Shown piece after piece: positions 9,815-17,786 of a stretch of 64,000 nucleotides of DNA. Origin of the DNA: Rikenellaceae bacterium (GTDB taxonomy: Bacteria; Bacteroidota; Bacteroidia; Bacteroidales; Rikenellaceae). The notes beneath the pieces are model-generated. The model worked only from the letters and a program-made list of their open reading frames with translations, made no database searches and was not told the DNA's origin. How positions within the stretch are numbered: the stretch's first letter is position 1; every line of letters starts with the position of its first letter. The stretch covers positions 62,001 to 126,000 of the forward strand of contig SUZJ01000002.1 of NCBI GenBank assembly GCA_015059945.1. Direction: 5' to 3'. The position numbers and the translations under genes were made by a program.

Positions 9815-9881
9815 AGGTACGGCTTTTGTTGCAAATAATGCAACACCAAAAGAGATATTTTTTCAGGAATTTATCAACAAC

Positions 9882-10361
9882 CTAAAAGCTGAGCTCGTCT
9901 ACCAGTGCTACGGCATAGGCAGCGATGCCCTCGCTGCGGCCTGTGAAGCCGAGTTTTTCGGTAGTGGTAGCCTTGATTGATACGGCCTCGTCGTTGATGC
10001 CCATTGTGGCTGCCAGTGTAGACCTCATAGTGTCGATATAGGGGCGCAGTTTGGGCCTTTCGAGAGCTATGGTAATGTCTACATTTACAACCTTGTAGCC
10101 CTCTTTGTGGAGTATGTCGATTGTGCGCTCCAAGAGTATCTTTGAGTCGATGCCCTTGAACTCGCTACTGGTGTCGGGAAAGTGTTTGCCAATATCGCCC
10201 GCAGCAACCGAGCCCAACAGAGCATCGCACAGAGCGTGGATGGCCACGTCGCCGTCTGAGTGAGCAATGCAACCCACCTCAGAGGGTATCTCTACCCCTC
10301 CGAGAAAAAGTTTCAAACCCTCGCCCAAGGCGTGTACGTCATATCCAAATCCTACTCTCAT
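9882..10361 (-). CDS. ispF: 2-C-methyl-D-erythritol 2,4-cyclodiphosphate synthase
   Basis: Enzyme of the MEP isoprenoid pathway; trimeric, metal-dependent, cytoplasmic; 159 residues, full length. The metal ligands are seen in DVHALGEG (Asp and His) and in the motif HSDGDVAIHALCDALLGS. The FPDTSSEFKGIDS stretch and the C-terminal TTEKLGFTGRSEGIAA are also typical. The gene lies about 95 bases upstream of rsmH on the same strand, so it may read into the cell-wall cluster. Confidence 0.97.
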   Translation of the reverse strand: MRVGFGYDVHALGEGLKLFLGGVEIPSEVGCIAHSDGDVAIHALCDALLGSVAAGDIGKHFPDTSSEFKGIDSKILLERTIDILHKEGYKVVNVDITIALERPKLRPYIDTMRSTLAATMGINDEAVSIKATTTEKLGFTGRSEGIAAYAVALVDELSF

Positions 10362-10396
10362 TTCTGCAAATTTTGGCGTTATTGGTAACTATGGTG

Positions 10397-10404
10397 CAAA
10401 AATA
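10397..10404 (-). promoter_or_regulatory. Probable ispF promoter (-7 box)
   Basis: On the minus strand TATTTTTG fits the Bacteroidetes -7 consensus TAnnTTTG and lies 36 bases before the ispF start. A weak GTTG at about the -33 position is 22 bases further upstream. Confidence 0.5.
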
Positions 10405-10610
10405 CGAATAAATTTGCTACCTTTACCAACCCAGAGCAACTTTTTTTGACAAAGATTTGCAGTTGCCCCGCAAGGGGCTCACAAGGGGCTTGAACTCTGC
10501 GGTGTCTTGGCGATTTTGGTCCTATCGGTAGCTGTTCGGGTGTGATATTAAAATAATTTAGAAAATAAATAAAAATTTTATAAAATAATTAAATAAATTT
10601 AGTAATTGCT

Positions 10611-12059
10611 ATGTTTAGTCAGCTTTCGCCCTCGCTCGTATGGGCAATTTTTGAGGAGATTACACGCGTGCCACGCCCCTCGAAACACGAAGAAAAAATA
10701 ACCGCCTATCTGATTGATTTTGCGCAAAAACACAACCTCGAATACAAGGTTGATGAGGCCTCGAATGTGGTTATCCGCAAGCCTGCAACGCCGGGCTATG
10801 AAGAGCACCAAACCGTTGTGCTCCAAGCGCATACCGATATGGTGTGTGAGAAGAATTCGGACATCGAGCACGACTTTATGAACGACCCCATCGAGGCCTA
10901 TATCGATGGCGGATGGGTTAAGGCCAAAGGTACCACTCTGGGTGCCGATTGTGGCATTGGTATGGCGGCTGCTCTGGCTGTGTTGGTAGACGAGTCATTG
11001 AAGCACCCCGCTATTGAGGCGCTCTTTACGGTTGATGAGGAGACGGGCCTTACAGGTGCCTTCAACTTGGCTCCCGATATGCTCACGGGCCACTATCTGC
11101 TCAACCTCGACTCGGAGGACGAGGGTGAAATGTTTATTGGCTGCGCAGGTGGTATCGACACCATTGCTACCTTTAATTATAAACCTGAGGTTGCCCCTGC
11201 CGACCACCGCTGGCTCGCTATCGAGGTGGGCGGTCTGAAAGGTGGTCACTCGGGCGACAATATCAACGACGGACTGGGCAACTCCAATAAGATTATGGCC
11301 CGCCTGCTGCTCGAAGCCACCGAGCGTTGGGGCGCGCACATTGCCCTGCTCGAGGGCGGCAACCTGCGCAACGCCATACCTCGCGAGGCAAAGGCTGTAG
11401 TGGCCCTGCCCGATGGCGAGCCATTTATGGAGTTTGTAGAGCGCTATGTGGCTTTTGCAGAGGAGGTTTCGGCCGAGTTGCAGTACTCCGACGAGGGCTT
11501 CTGGATTAGGGCCGACGAGTGCGAGCCTGCCCAGAGTGTTATCGACACCACCACCCAGCTGAACCTGCTGCGCGCGTTGGTGGGCGTGCCCAATGGGGTG
11601 CTGGCTATGAGCTTTGCAATGCCTGGATTGGTAGAGACCTCTACAAACCTTGCATCGGTTAAGTTTGCCGAGGGCAACCAGATAAAGGTAGTATCGTCGC
11701 AGCGCTCGTCGGTCGAGAGTTCGAAGCACTACGCTGCCCGCACCGTAGATACCGTATTTGCTCTGGCAGGTGCCGAGGTATGGCACGGCGACGGCTACCC
11801 GGGTTGGGCCCCCAACCCCAACAGCCACCTGCTCGAAGTGGCCGTAGAGAGCTACAAAGAACTCTTCGGTAAAGAGCCCATCGTGAGGGCCATTCACGCA
11901 GGTTTGGAGTGCGGTCTGTTCCTCGAGAAGTATCCCCACTTGGAGATGATTTCGTTTGGCCCCACCCTGAGGGGTGTTCACTCGCCCGACGAGAGGCTCG
12001 AGATTGCCACCGTAGAGAAGTTCTGGCGACACCTTGTGGCTGTATTGGAAAAATTGTAA
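10611..12059 (+). CDS. pepD: Aminoacyl-histidine dipeptidase PepD (peptidase M20C)
   Basis: Predicted cytosolic zinc dipeptidase (Xaa-His and broad-range dipeptides); 482 residues, normal for PepD. Catalytic features are visible: AHTDMV with H74 and D76, GADCGIG with bridging D113, and EE at 143-144 containing the general base. The lid/dimerisation domain carries KGGHSGDNIN. The C-terminal IHAGLECG and GVHSPDE segments match the family. The chromate transporter pair follows directly and may be co-transcribed. The 249 bases upstream hold a short GGGGC hairpin but no promoter I would call with confidence. Confidence 0.95.
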   Translation: MFSQLSPSLVWAIFEEITRVPRPSKHEEKITAYLIDFAQKHNLEYKVDEASNVVIRKPATPGYEEHQTVVLQAHTDMVCEKNSDIEHDFMNDPIEAYIDGGWVKAKGTTLGADCGIGMAAALAVLVDESLKHPAIEALFTVDEETGLTGAFNLAPDMLTGHYLLNLDSEDEGEMFIGCAGGIDTIATFNYKPEVAPADHRWLAIEVGGLKGGHSGDNINDGLGNSNKIMARLLLEATERWGAHIALLEGGNLRNAIPREAKAVVALPDGEPFMEFVERYVAFAEEVSAELQYSDEGFWIRADECEPAQSVIDTTTQLNLLRALVGVPNGVLAMSFAMPGLVETSTNLASVKFAEGNQIKVVSSQRSSVESSKHYAARTVDTVFALAGAEVWHGDGYPGWAPNPNSHLLEVAVESYKELFGKEPIVRAIHAGLECGLFLEKYPHLEMISFGPTLRGVHSPDERLEIATVEKFWRHLVAVLEKL

Positions 12060-12069
12060 GTAGTTGGAT

Positions 12070-12651
12070 ATGACAAGTCTGAGAGAGATATTTTGGTCTT
12101 TCTTGAAGATTGGTGCCTTCACTTTTGGTGGCGGCTATGCGATGATTCCGCTCATCGAGGCCGAGATGATTCAGAAGCGAGGGTGGCTCACGCGCGAGGA
12201 TTTCATCAACCAGCTGATGCTGGCGCAGAGCATCCCTGGGCCCATTGCTCTCAATACAGCAGTGTTTGTGGGCTACAAGACGCGCGGCACAAAGGGTGCT
12301 CTGGCGGCACTGGTGGGGGTGGTCATACCCTCGTTTGTGATAATACTGGCCATTGCCACCTGCTTTGTCGATTTTAAGGACAACCACATTGTGGCCGCAG
12401 CCTTCAAGGGTATGCGCCCTGCGGTGGTGGCCCTGATTGCCGCCCCGCTGATTGGTATGGCCAAGGGGATGAGTTGGTGGAAGATTGGCTTGGCCATAGC
12501 ATCTGCTGCGGTGATATGGCTGCTGGGACTCTCGCCCATACTATTTATATTTATAGGTGCGCTGGTGGGCATCGCTTGGTCGTTCCGCCCCGAGGGGGCC
12601 GACAAGGTGGCCGGTGGCAATAAAGAAGGAAAGGAGGGGAGTGAGCAATGA
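12070..12651 (+). CDS. Chromate transporter, N-terminal-half type (CHR family)
   Basis: 193 residues from the ATG at 12070; a TTG six bases earlier is the other possible start. It is one half of a split ChrA. The sequence begins with the CHR signature FLKIGAFTFGGGYAMIPLIE, then QSIPGPIALNTAVFVGYKTRG, followed by four or five membrane segments and a charged tail. Members extrude chromate or carry other oxyanions; the physiological substrate in gut Bacteroidales is unknown. The stop overlaps the next gene by ATGA. Confidence 0.9.
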   Translation: MTSLREIFWSFLKIGAFTFGGGYAMIPLIEAEMIQKRGWLTREDFINQLMLAQSIPGPIALNTAVFVGYKTRGTKGALAALVGVVIPSFVIILAIATCFVDFKDNHIVAAAFKGMRPAVVALIAAPLIGMAKGMSWWKIGLAIASAAVIWLLGLSPILFIFIGALVGIAWSFRPEGADKVAGGNKEGKEGSEQ

Positions 12652-13172
12652 TTTATCTGCAACTATTCCTTTCGTACCTGAAAATCGGTTTCTTTGGCTT
12701 TGGCGGAGGCTACGCAATGATTTCGCTCATCTACAACGAGGTGGTGGTGCAAAACGGGTGGCTCACAGCGACCGAGCTGGCCGACATCGCGGCCATTTCG
12801 CAGATGACCCCGGGCCCTATTGCCATCAACTGTGCCACCTATGTGGGTTTCTCGGTTACGGGCACTGTGTGGGGCTCGCTGCTGGCTACGGTGGCGGTAT
12901 GCCTGCCCTCGCTGACACTGATGATGTTGGCCACGCGCTTCTACCTGCGCCTGCACCGCAACCGCCACTTTGCGGGGGCTATGGAGGGTATGAAGCCAAT
13001 GATGATTGGCCTCATCTTGTCGTCGGCGCTGATGCTCTTTGGCCCCGAGACCTTTATCGACTGGAAGAGCTGGCTCATCTTTGGCGGCTGCTTTGTGGCC
13101 TCGGTGCTGAGGGTTAATCCCATACTGCTGATAGTGCTGTCGGCAGTGGTGGGTATTGTGCTGTATGCTTAA
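12648..13172 (+). CDS. Chromate transporter, second half (CHR family)
   Basis: 174 residues, translationally coupled to the previous gene by an ATGA overlap. It repeats the CHR signature (YLKIGFFGFGGGYAMISLIY and SQMTPGPIAINCATYVGF) and has about five membrane segments. Two short CHR proteins encoded in tandem usually work as a heterodimer equal to a full-length ChrA. Function as a true chromate exporter is inferred from family only. Confidence 0.9.
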   Translation: MIYLQLFLSYLKIGFFGFGGGYAMISLIYNEVVVQNGWLTATELADIAAISQMTPGPIAINCATYVGFSVTGTVWGSLLATVAVCLPSLTLMMLATRFYLRLHRNRHFAGAMEGMKPMMIGLILSSALMLFGPETFIDWKSWLIFGGCFVASVLRVNPILLIVLSAVVGIVLYA

Positions 13173-13471
13173 AAGGGCTTCAAAGGAGTAATAGGAGGTA
13201 TAACTCTTATTGCTCTTATAACTCTTATAAGCCTTAGGTCCCTTAGGTGCAGCAGATGTCTGTTTTGGCACCATTTTTGTTCTGTTGGTAGACAAACTGT
13301 GCGCTATGACGGTAGGACACTGCTGAACAAAAGAAAAAACTCGTGTTTGATTTGGATATTAGGGGAAAATGTCCTATCTTGCGCACAGTTTTACATACGA
13401 TTATTAACTAAAATTCTTTTTGCCTATCGATAAAAATCTACTCTAATTTAACAACTTAAATGCAATAGAGT
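13173..13471. other. Leader region of the ECF sigma gene: repeats and a long inverted repeat
   Basis: 299 bases without a gene. An 'ataggag'-type repeat tract follows chrA (13183-13240). Further right is an inverted repeat with arms at 13294-13318 and 13371-13391: AAACTGTGCGC plus TAGGAC on the left, GTCCTA plus GCGCACAGTTT on the right. The right arm covers the -7 box of the sigma promoter. This could be an operator or cruciform controlling the sigma gene. Confidence 0.6.
13351..13381 (+). promoter_or_regulatory. Promoter of the ECF sigma operon
   Basis: TTTG at 13351-13354, a 20-base spacer and TATCTTG at 13375-13381, near the Bacteroidetes consensus. The start of transcription would fall near 13388, inside the right arm of the inverted repeat, leaving an untranslated leader of about 80 bases. 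Confidence 0.6.
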
Positions 13472-14065
13472 ATGATTTGTAACACACAAAGCCAGCAGAG
13501 CGACCGCCAGTTGCTCGAGGCTTATCGTGCAGGCAACCCCGATGCAATTTCTCAACTGATAGCACGCCACTCAAAGCGTGTCTATGACTATATCTATATG
13601 ATGGTCAAAGATGCCGAACTGGCCGACGATCTGCACCAAGAGACCTTCGTAAAGGTGGTGAAGGTTATCGACCAGGGGCGCTATACCGACTCGGGGCGTT
13701 TCTTGTCGTGGGTGATGCGTATTGCCCACAACCAGGTTATCGACCACTTCCGCTCGCAAAAGCACGACAATACAATCAACGAGAGTAGTGCGGGCTTTGA
13801 TATTATTGGCACCCAAAGGTTGAGCGAAGGCTCGGTCGAGGATGCTATGGTCAGCGACCAGATTGCTGCCGACTTGCGCAAACTCATCGAGCAACTGCCC
13901 GACGAGCAGCGCGAGGTGGTGAAGATGCGCTACTATGCCAATATGAGCTTCAAGGAGATTGCCGAGAGCACCGATGTGGGCATCAATACAGCCCTCGGTC
14001 GTATGCGCTATGCGCTGATAAATCTGCGAAAAATGATTAAAGAGTATGATTTAGCACTCAGATAG
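13472..14065 (+). CDS. ECF-type RNA polymerase sigma factor
   Basis: 197 residues. Region 2 is at about 25-90, with DDLHQETFVKV and FLSWVMRIAHNQVIDHFRS (core binding and -10 recognition). Region 4 is at about 130-190, with LPDEQREVVKMRYYANMSFKEIAESTDVGINTALGRM (helix-turn-helix). No classical anti-sigma gene follows. The only downstream ORF before a terminator encodes 53 residues, and that could be its partner. General similarity to RpoE-like factors; the regulon cannot be told from sequence. Confidence 0.93.
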   Translation: MICNTQSQQSDRQLLEAYRAGNPDAISQLIARHSKRVYDYIYMMVKDAELADDLHQETFVKVVKVIDQGRYTDSGRFLSWVMRIAHNQVIDHFRSQKHDNTINESSAGFDIIGTQRLSEGSVEDAMVSDQIAADLRKLIEQLPDEQREVVKMRYYANMSFKEIAESTDVGINTALGRMRYALINLRKMIKEYDLALR

Positions 14066-14162
14066 TCTTTTTGTATACAATAAAACCCGAGGCAGTGCGT
14101 TATATTATCGCAAAGGGGGCACAAAGCCCCCGAGCACTAAACCACTAAAACCACTTTTGCCT

Positions 14163-14324
14163 ATGGGATATTTAGACAACTACAACGATGAGAATAAGGT
14201 AAACTGTCTGTCGGGTGATGATGAAGATAAGCTGCTGTATGACAGTGTGATATGTGGCGACCACGAGTTGCTTTATCTCGATACATACTTGCGCGAACTC
14301 TTCGCCCCCGTGGCAGTGAATTAG
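14163..14324 (+). CDS. 53-residue acidic protein downstream of the sigma factor
   Basis: ATG at 14163 opens a 53-codon frame ending in TAG at 14324. The product starts MGYLDNYNDENKV, contains an acidic SGDDEDKLL stretch and ends LRELFAPVAVN. It has no membrane segment and two cysteines. It lies 97 bases after the sigma gene and ends 24 bases before a strong terminator, so it closes that transcript. A hairpin (GGGGGCacaaaGCCCCC) lies between the genes. Function unknown; a small sigma-binding regulator is one possibility. Confidence 0.55.
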   Translation: MGYLDNYNDENKVNCLSGDDEDKLLYDSVICGDHELLYLDTYLRELFAPVAVN

Positions 14325-14348
14325 GTGTTAGAGAAGTTTGATTAGAAA

Positions 14349-14380
14349 GCAGGACGCTGTGACAGCATCCTGCTTTTTTT
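14349..14380 (+). terminator. Rho-independent terminator of the sigma operon
   Basis: GCAGGA and GCTG pair with CAGC and TCCTGC across one mismatch, followed by seven T. Confidence 0.85.
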
Positions 14381-14414
14381 GTGGTGCTTGGTGAGGTTGT
14401 GCAATTCTTTTTTA

Positions 14415-14561
14415 CAGACCCCCTCGGTTGCTGCGCAACCACTCCCCCTAATTCAGGGGGAGAGTGTTTGTGGGTATTCCATTAACCACTGCCAAAGTTT
14501 AGCTCCATATCTACTCCTCCCCTAAGTTAGGGGAGGTGCCACGAAGTGGCGGAGAGGTCTG
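14415..14561. repeat. Composite palindrome-plus-hairpin repeat
   Basis: Two elements in opposite orientation. Left: AGACCCCC, hairpin GGTTGCTGCGCAACC, palindrome around CCCCCTAATTCAGGGGG. Right: palindrome CCTCCCCTAAGTTAGGGGAGG-type (14514-14536), hairpin GCCACGAAGTGGC, then GGAGAGGTCTG. The space between is about 45 bases of unremarkable sequence. Confidence 0.85.
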
Positions 14562-14574
14562 TTTTAAGAAAATT

Positions 14575-15279
14575 TCAATTATTCACAAAGGCGGTGAACA
14601 TTGTGGCGGCAAGGGCGGCAGTCTCGGTGCGCAGGCGGCACTGGCCCAAGGTTACCTCTCTAAAACCGTTGGCGCGAGCCAGTGCAATCTCCTCGGGCGA
14701 GAAATCACCCTCGGGGCCAATCAGCACCAACACGTCGTCGCCCGGGTGCAGCAGCTCACCCATAAAGATGCGCTCGGCATCCTCCTCGCAGTGGGCTATC
14801 AGCTTGGTGCCCTCAAAGGGGGCTTCGAGCACTTGGCGCACAGGGGTGAGGGGGCAAATCTCGGGCAGGTAGGCTTTGAGCGACTGTTTCATTGCGCTGG
14901 CGGCAATCTTTTCGAGCCTTTCGAGTTTGATGACGCGACGTTCGGAGTGGGCGCACTCGATGGGCACTATGCGGTCGATGCCACACTCGGTGGCCTTCTC
15001 GACAAACCACTCGATGCGGTCGATGTTCTTCGTGGGGGCCACAGCCACCGTCAGGCGGTAGGGGCGACGCTCCCACTCGGGGTGCTCGGCCACTATGCGT
15101 ACGGTGCAGTGCTTGGGGTGTGGCTCTACAACCTCGGCATCGTAGAGGGTGCCTCGGCCGTCGGTAATGTTCAGTCGGTCGCCTGCTGCCAGGCGCAAAA
15201 CCCTCACGCAGTGGCCACTCTCGACCTCGTCGAGCGTGTAGAGTGGGGTTGTTATGTCGGGTGCGTAGAATAGTAACAT
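14575..15279 (-). CDS. rsmE: 16S rRNA (uracil1498-N3)-methyltransferase RsmE
   Basis: SPOUT methyltransferase for U1498 of 16S rRNA. The start at 15279 (MLLFYAPDI) is chosen because the 19 codons further upstream are made of TCAAT-type repeat sequence. At 234 residues the length fits. The C-terminal SAM-binding knot shows IGPEGDFSPEEIALA and then VTLGQCRLRTETAAL, both diagnostic. The gene upstream on the same strand ends only 53 bases away across a heptamer tract. Confidence 0.95.
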   Translation of the reverse strand: MLLFYAPDITTPLYTLDEVESGHCVRVLRLAAGDRLNITDGRGTLYDAEVVEPHPKHCTVRIVAEHPEWERRPYRLTVAVAPTKNIDRIEWFVEKATECGIDRIVPIECAHSERRVIKLERLEKIAASAMKQSLKAYLPEICPLTPVRQVLEAPFEGTKLIAHCEEDAERIFMGELLHPGDDVLVLIGPEGDFSPEEIALARANGFREVTLGQCRLRTETAALAATMFTAFVNN

Positions 15280-15332
15280 AGTGCAAAGATACCGAATAGA
15301 ATTGAGAATTAGGAATTGAGAATTGAGAATTT

Positions 15333-15950
15333 TCAATTTTCAATTTCGATATACTCGGAGTAGACAAGGTGGGTGTGGGGGTTTGAAGAGCGTATCTCTT
15401 GGCGGATGGCCTTGGTGCCCCAGCGAAATATCCACCAGCGGTAGGGCACTCGGTGGACCACTTGCAGCAGCGTGTCGCGCGAGGTGAGGTGCCAGCGCAA
15501 GGTGTCGCCCACAAGGTCGGCCCTGAGGCTCACCCAGCCGTCGCTCCACTCGTAGCGGCTGGTGGCCAAAGGGGCAAGCGGGGTGGCCCCAATGCTGTCG
15601 CACAAGGGACTATGGACCGAGGGTAAAATGGTGGTGTCGAGCATCATAACCGAGGTGGTTTGGCTTATGGCATTGATGCGCCCGAGGCGTAGCCCCAGCT
15701 GGCTGATGCGCTCGGCATAGGGGCTCCTTAGCTCCCCCAACTCGCCCGTTGTAAGGCGCAGTCGCACAACCGACAGGTGGTTGGTCCTCTTTGTAGAGTC
15801 GCTTTGGCGGTGCAACTGCTCGATAAGGGTGGCTTGGTTTTTGCGCAGTCGGAGGATTGTTTGGCGTTGGGTTACAAGGGCGGTGGCCGAGCCTAAAACA
15901 AGTGCCAGTGTGGCGGCCACAAGAGCGGAGATAATCAGTTTTCGTTTCAT
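15333..15950 (-). CDS. Membrane-anchored coiled-coil protein, DUF6549-like
   Basis: 205 residues from the ATG at 15950, which gives a clean N-terminal membrane anchor (LIISALVAATLALVLGSATALV). A coiled-coil stretch (RLRKNQATLIEQLHRQ) follows, and the rest is a predicted extracytoplasmic beta-rich part. The C-terminal PYRWWIFRWGTKAIRQEI and PHTHLVYSEYIEI resemble DUF6549 proteins, small proteins often seen in Bacteroidetes prophages with a spanin-like layout. No other phage gene is near. Last residues (EIEN) are repeat-derived. Family assignment is from memory of the motif. Confidence 0.65.
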   Translation of the reverse strand: MKRKLIISALVAATLALVLGSATALVTQRQTILRLRKNQATLIEQLHRQSDSTKRTNHLSVVRLRLTTGELGELRSPYAERISQLGLRLGRINAISQTTSVMMLDTTILPSVHSPLCDSIGATPLAPLATSRYEWSDGWVSLRADLVGDTLRWHLTSRDTLLQVVHRVPYRWWIFRWGTKAIRQEIRSSNPHTHLVYSEYIEIEN

Positions 15951-16066
15951 AGTAGGGTGTTGGGGTAAATGGTTTTTGCCGCAAATATAACCCCGCAACT
16001 GCCCAAACGGTTTCTACAATTTGGTGAATAAATGAGCGCGGGACACACTACTTACAAAGAGCTAAT

Positions 16067-16097
16067 TTTGTTTACAAAGAATAAATCACTAATTTTG
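16067..16097 (+). promoter_or_regulatory. glpAB promoter
   Basis: TTTG (16067-16070), a spacer of exactly 19 bases and TAATTTTG (16090-16097): an ideal Bacteroidetes promoter 48 bases before glpA. The block CTAATTTTGTT with an adjoining TTACAAAGA occurs twice here in direct order, which could be a regulator site. Confidence 0.8.
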
Positions 16098-16145
16098 TTG
16101 TTTAATTAGTGTGGATAAATTTTGCATAAATAATCCGATTGACCG

Positions 16146-17786
16146 ATGAGTCTTGCCCGACAATACGATGTAATCATAATAGGCGGAGGTGCTACGGGAG
16201 CCGGAACAGCTCGCGATTGTGCCTTGCGCGGTTTGAAGGTGCTACTTGTTGAGCGTAAAGACTTTGCAACGGGTGCTACGGGCCGCAATCACGGCCTGTT
16301 GCATAGTGGTGCCCGCTATGCCGTTACCGACCAAGTGTCGGCGGCCGAGTGCGTAGCCGAGAATAAAATCATACGCCATATTGCGCGTCACTGTGTCGAG
16401 CCCACCGACGGCTTGTTTGTCACTCTGCCCGAAGATGATTTGGGCTATCAGGACACCTTTGTATCTGCCTGTCTGAGTGCAGGCATTGATGCCGAGGTTA
16501 TCTCGCCCGACGAGGCCCGACGTATTGAGCCCGCCGTAAACCCCAATCTGATAGGCGCTGTGAGGGTGCCCGATTGTGCGGTAGACCCATTCAGGCTGGT
16601 GTCGGCCAACCTGCTCGATGCCCGACTGCACGGGGCCGAGGTGCTCACCTATCACGAGGTGGTGGGCTTCGTAAGGAGGCAAAATCGCATCGAGGGTGTC
16701 GAACTGCTCGACACCACCAACGGCCAAAAGTTTACTGCCTATGCTCAGGTTACGGTCAATGCGGCCGGTATCTGGGGCCACGCGGTGGCTGCTATGGCGG
16801 GGGTGGATGTGAGGATGTTACCCTCTAAGGGCTCGCTGCTGGTCTTTGGCCATAGGATTAACAATATGGTCATAAATCGCTGTCGCCGACCTGCCGATGC
16901 AGATATCTTGGTGCCTGGCGATACGATATGTCTTATTGGCACTACCTCTGACCGAATACCCTTTGAAGATATAGACAAGAACGAAGTTACGGCTGCCGAG
17001 GTGGAGGTGCTGCTCAACGAGGGTGCCAAACTTGCCCCGGGCCTTATGACAACCCGTATACTGAGGGTCTACTCGGGTGTGCGCCCGTTGGATGCAGCCG
17101 ATGATGACTCGTCGGGCAGGGGTGCTTCGCGCGGTATTGTGGGTATCGACCACGCCGAGCGAGATGGTTTGGAGGGCTTTGTGACCATTACGGGTGGCAA
17201 GCTGACCACCTACCGACTTATGGCCGAGTGGGCTACCGATGTGGTGTGTCGCAAGTTGGGCCGAGTGGCTCTGTGCACTACCGCCACTGTGCCACTTCCG
17301 GGCTCGCGCGAGGAGCCCAAGCCTGTGGGCCGCGCGGGGCGTAAAGAGTTTATCTCGCTCAGTATGGGCGAAAAAGGGGCCGAGAGCCGACACGGCGACC
17401 AGAAAAAGGAGATACACTTTGAGGGTGTGGCAAGTAGGGCGCTGGTCTGCGAGTGCTCGCAGGTGTCGGTTGCCGAGGTTAAGTATGCCATTGACAGCCT
17501 CGATGCCGTTACGCTGGTCGATTTGAAACGACGTACCCGAATGGGTATGGGTACCTGTCAGGGCCATCTGTGCGCACTGAGGGCTGCCGGTATCTTGGGC
17601 CAGAGGATAGGTAACCAGAATGCCTTGAAGGATGTGGCCTCGTTTATCGACGAGAGGTGGCGCGGTGTGCGCCCTGTGGCCTGGGGCGAGGGACTTGTAG
17701 AGGCTCAGTTTACCCAGTGGCTCTACGAGGACGTGTGTGGCCTGGGCACTATTGTAGAACGTAAAGCAGAAGAGGATAAAATATGA
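16146..17786 (+). CDS. glpA: Anaerobic glycerol-3-phosphate dehydrogenase subunit A
   Basis: FAD-dependent oxidation of sn-glycerol 3-phosphate to dihydroxyacetone phosphate in anaerobic respiration or fermentation; 546 residues. The FAD site IIGGGATGAGTARDCALRG is at the N-terminus and the middle shows the GlpA/GlpD fold. The C-terminal CECSQVSVAEV and GTCQGHLCALRA segments carry the cysteines of the BFD-like [2Fe-2S] domain of GlpA. The stop overlaps the glpB start by ATGA. No glpC follows. Confidence 0.95.
   Translation: MSLARQYDVIIIGGGATGAGTARDCALRGLKVLLVERKDFATGATGRNHGLLHSGARYAVTDQVSAAECVAENKIIRHIARHCVEPTDGLFVTLPEDDLGYQDTFVSACLSAGIDAEVISPDEARRIEPAVNPNLIGAVRVPDCAVDPFRLVSANLLDARLHGAEVLTYHEVVGFVRRQNRIEGVELLDTTNGQKFTAYAQVTVNAAGIWGHAVAAMAGVDVRMLPSKGSLLVFGHRINNMVINRCRRPADADILVPGDTICLIGTTSDRIPFEDIDKNEVTAAEVEVLLNEGAKLAPGLMTTRILRVYSGVRPLDAADDDSSGRGASRGIVGIDHAERDGLEGFVTITGGKLTTYRLMAEWATDVVCRKLGRVALCTTATVPLPGSREEPKPVGRAGRKEFISLSMGEKGAESRHGDQKKEIHFEGVASRALVCECSQVSVAEVKYAIDSLDAVTLVDLKRRTRMGMGTCQGHLCALRAAGILGQRIGNQNALKDVASFIDERWRGVRPVAWGEGLVEAQFTQWLYEDVCGLGTIVERKAEEDKI

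Noticed and set aside
15333..15950. Prophage remnant signalled by the DUF6549-like gene
   Set aside because: No integrase, structural gene, att-like repeat or lysis gene lies nearby; a single domesticated gene explains the sequence better.
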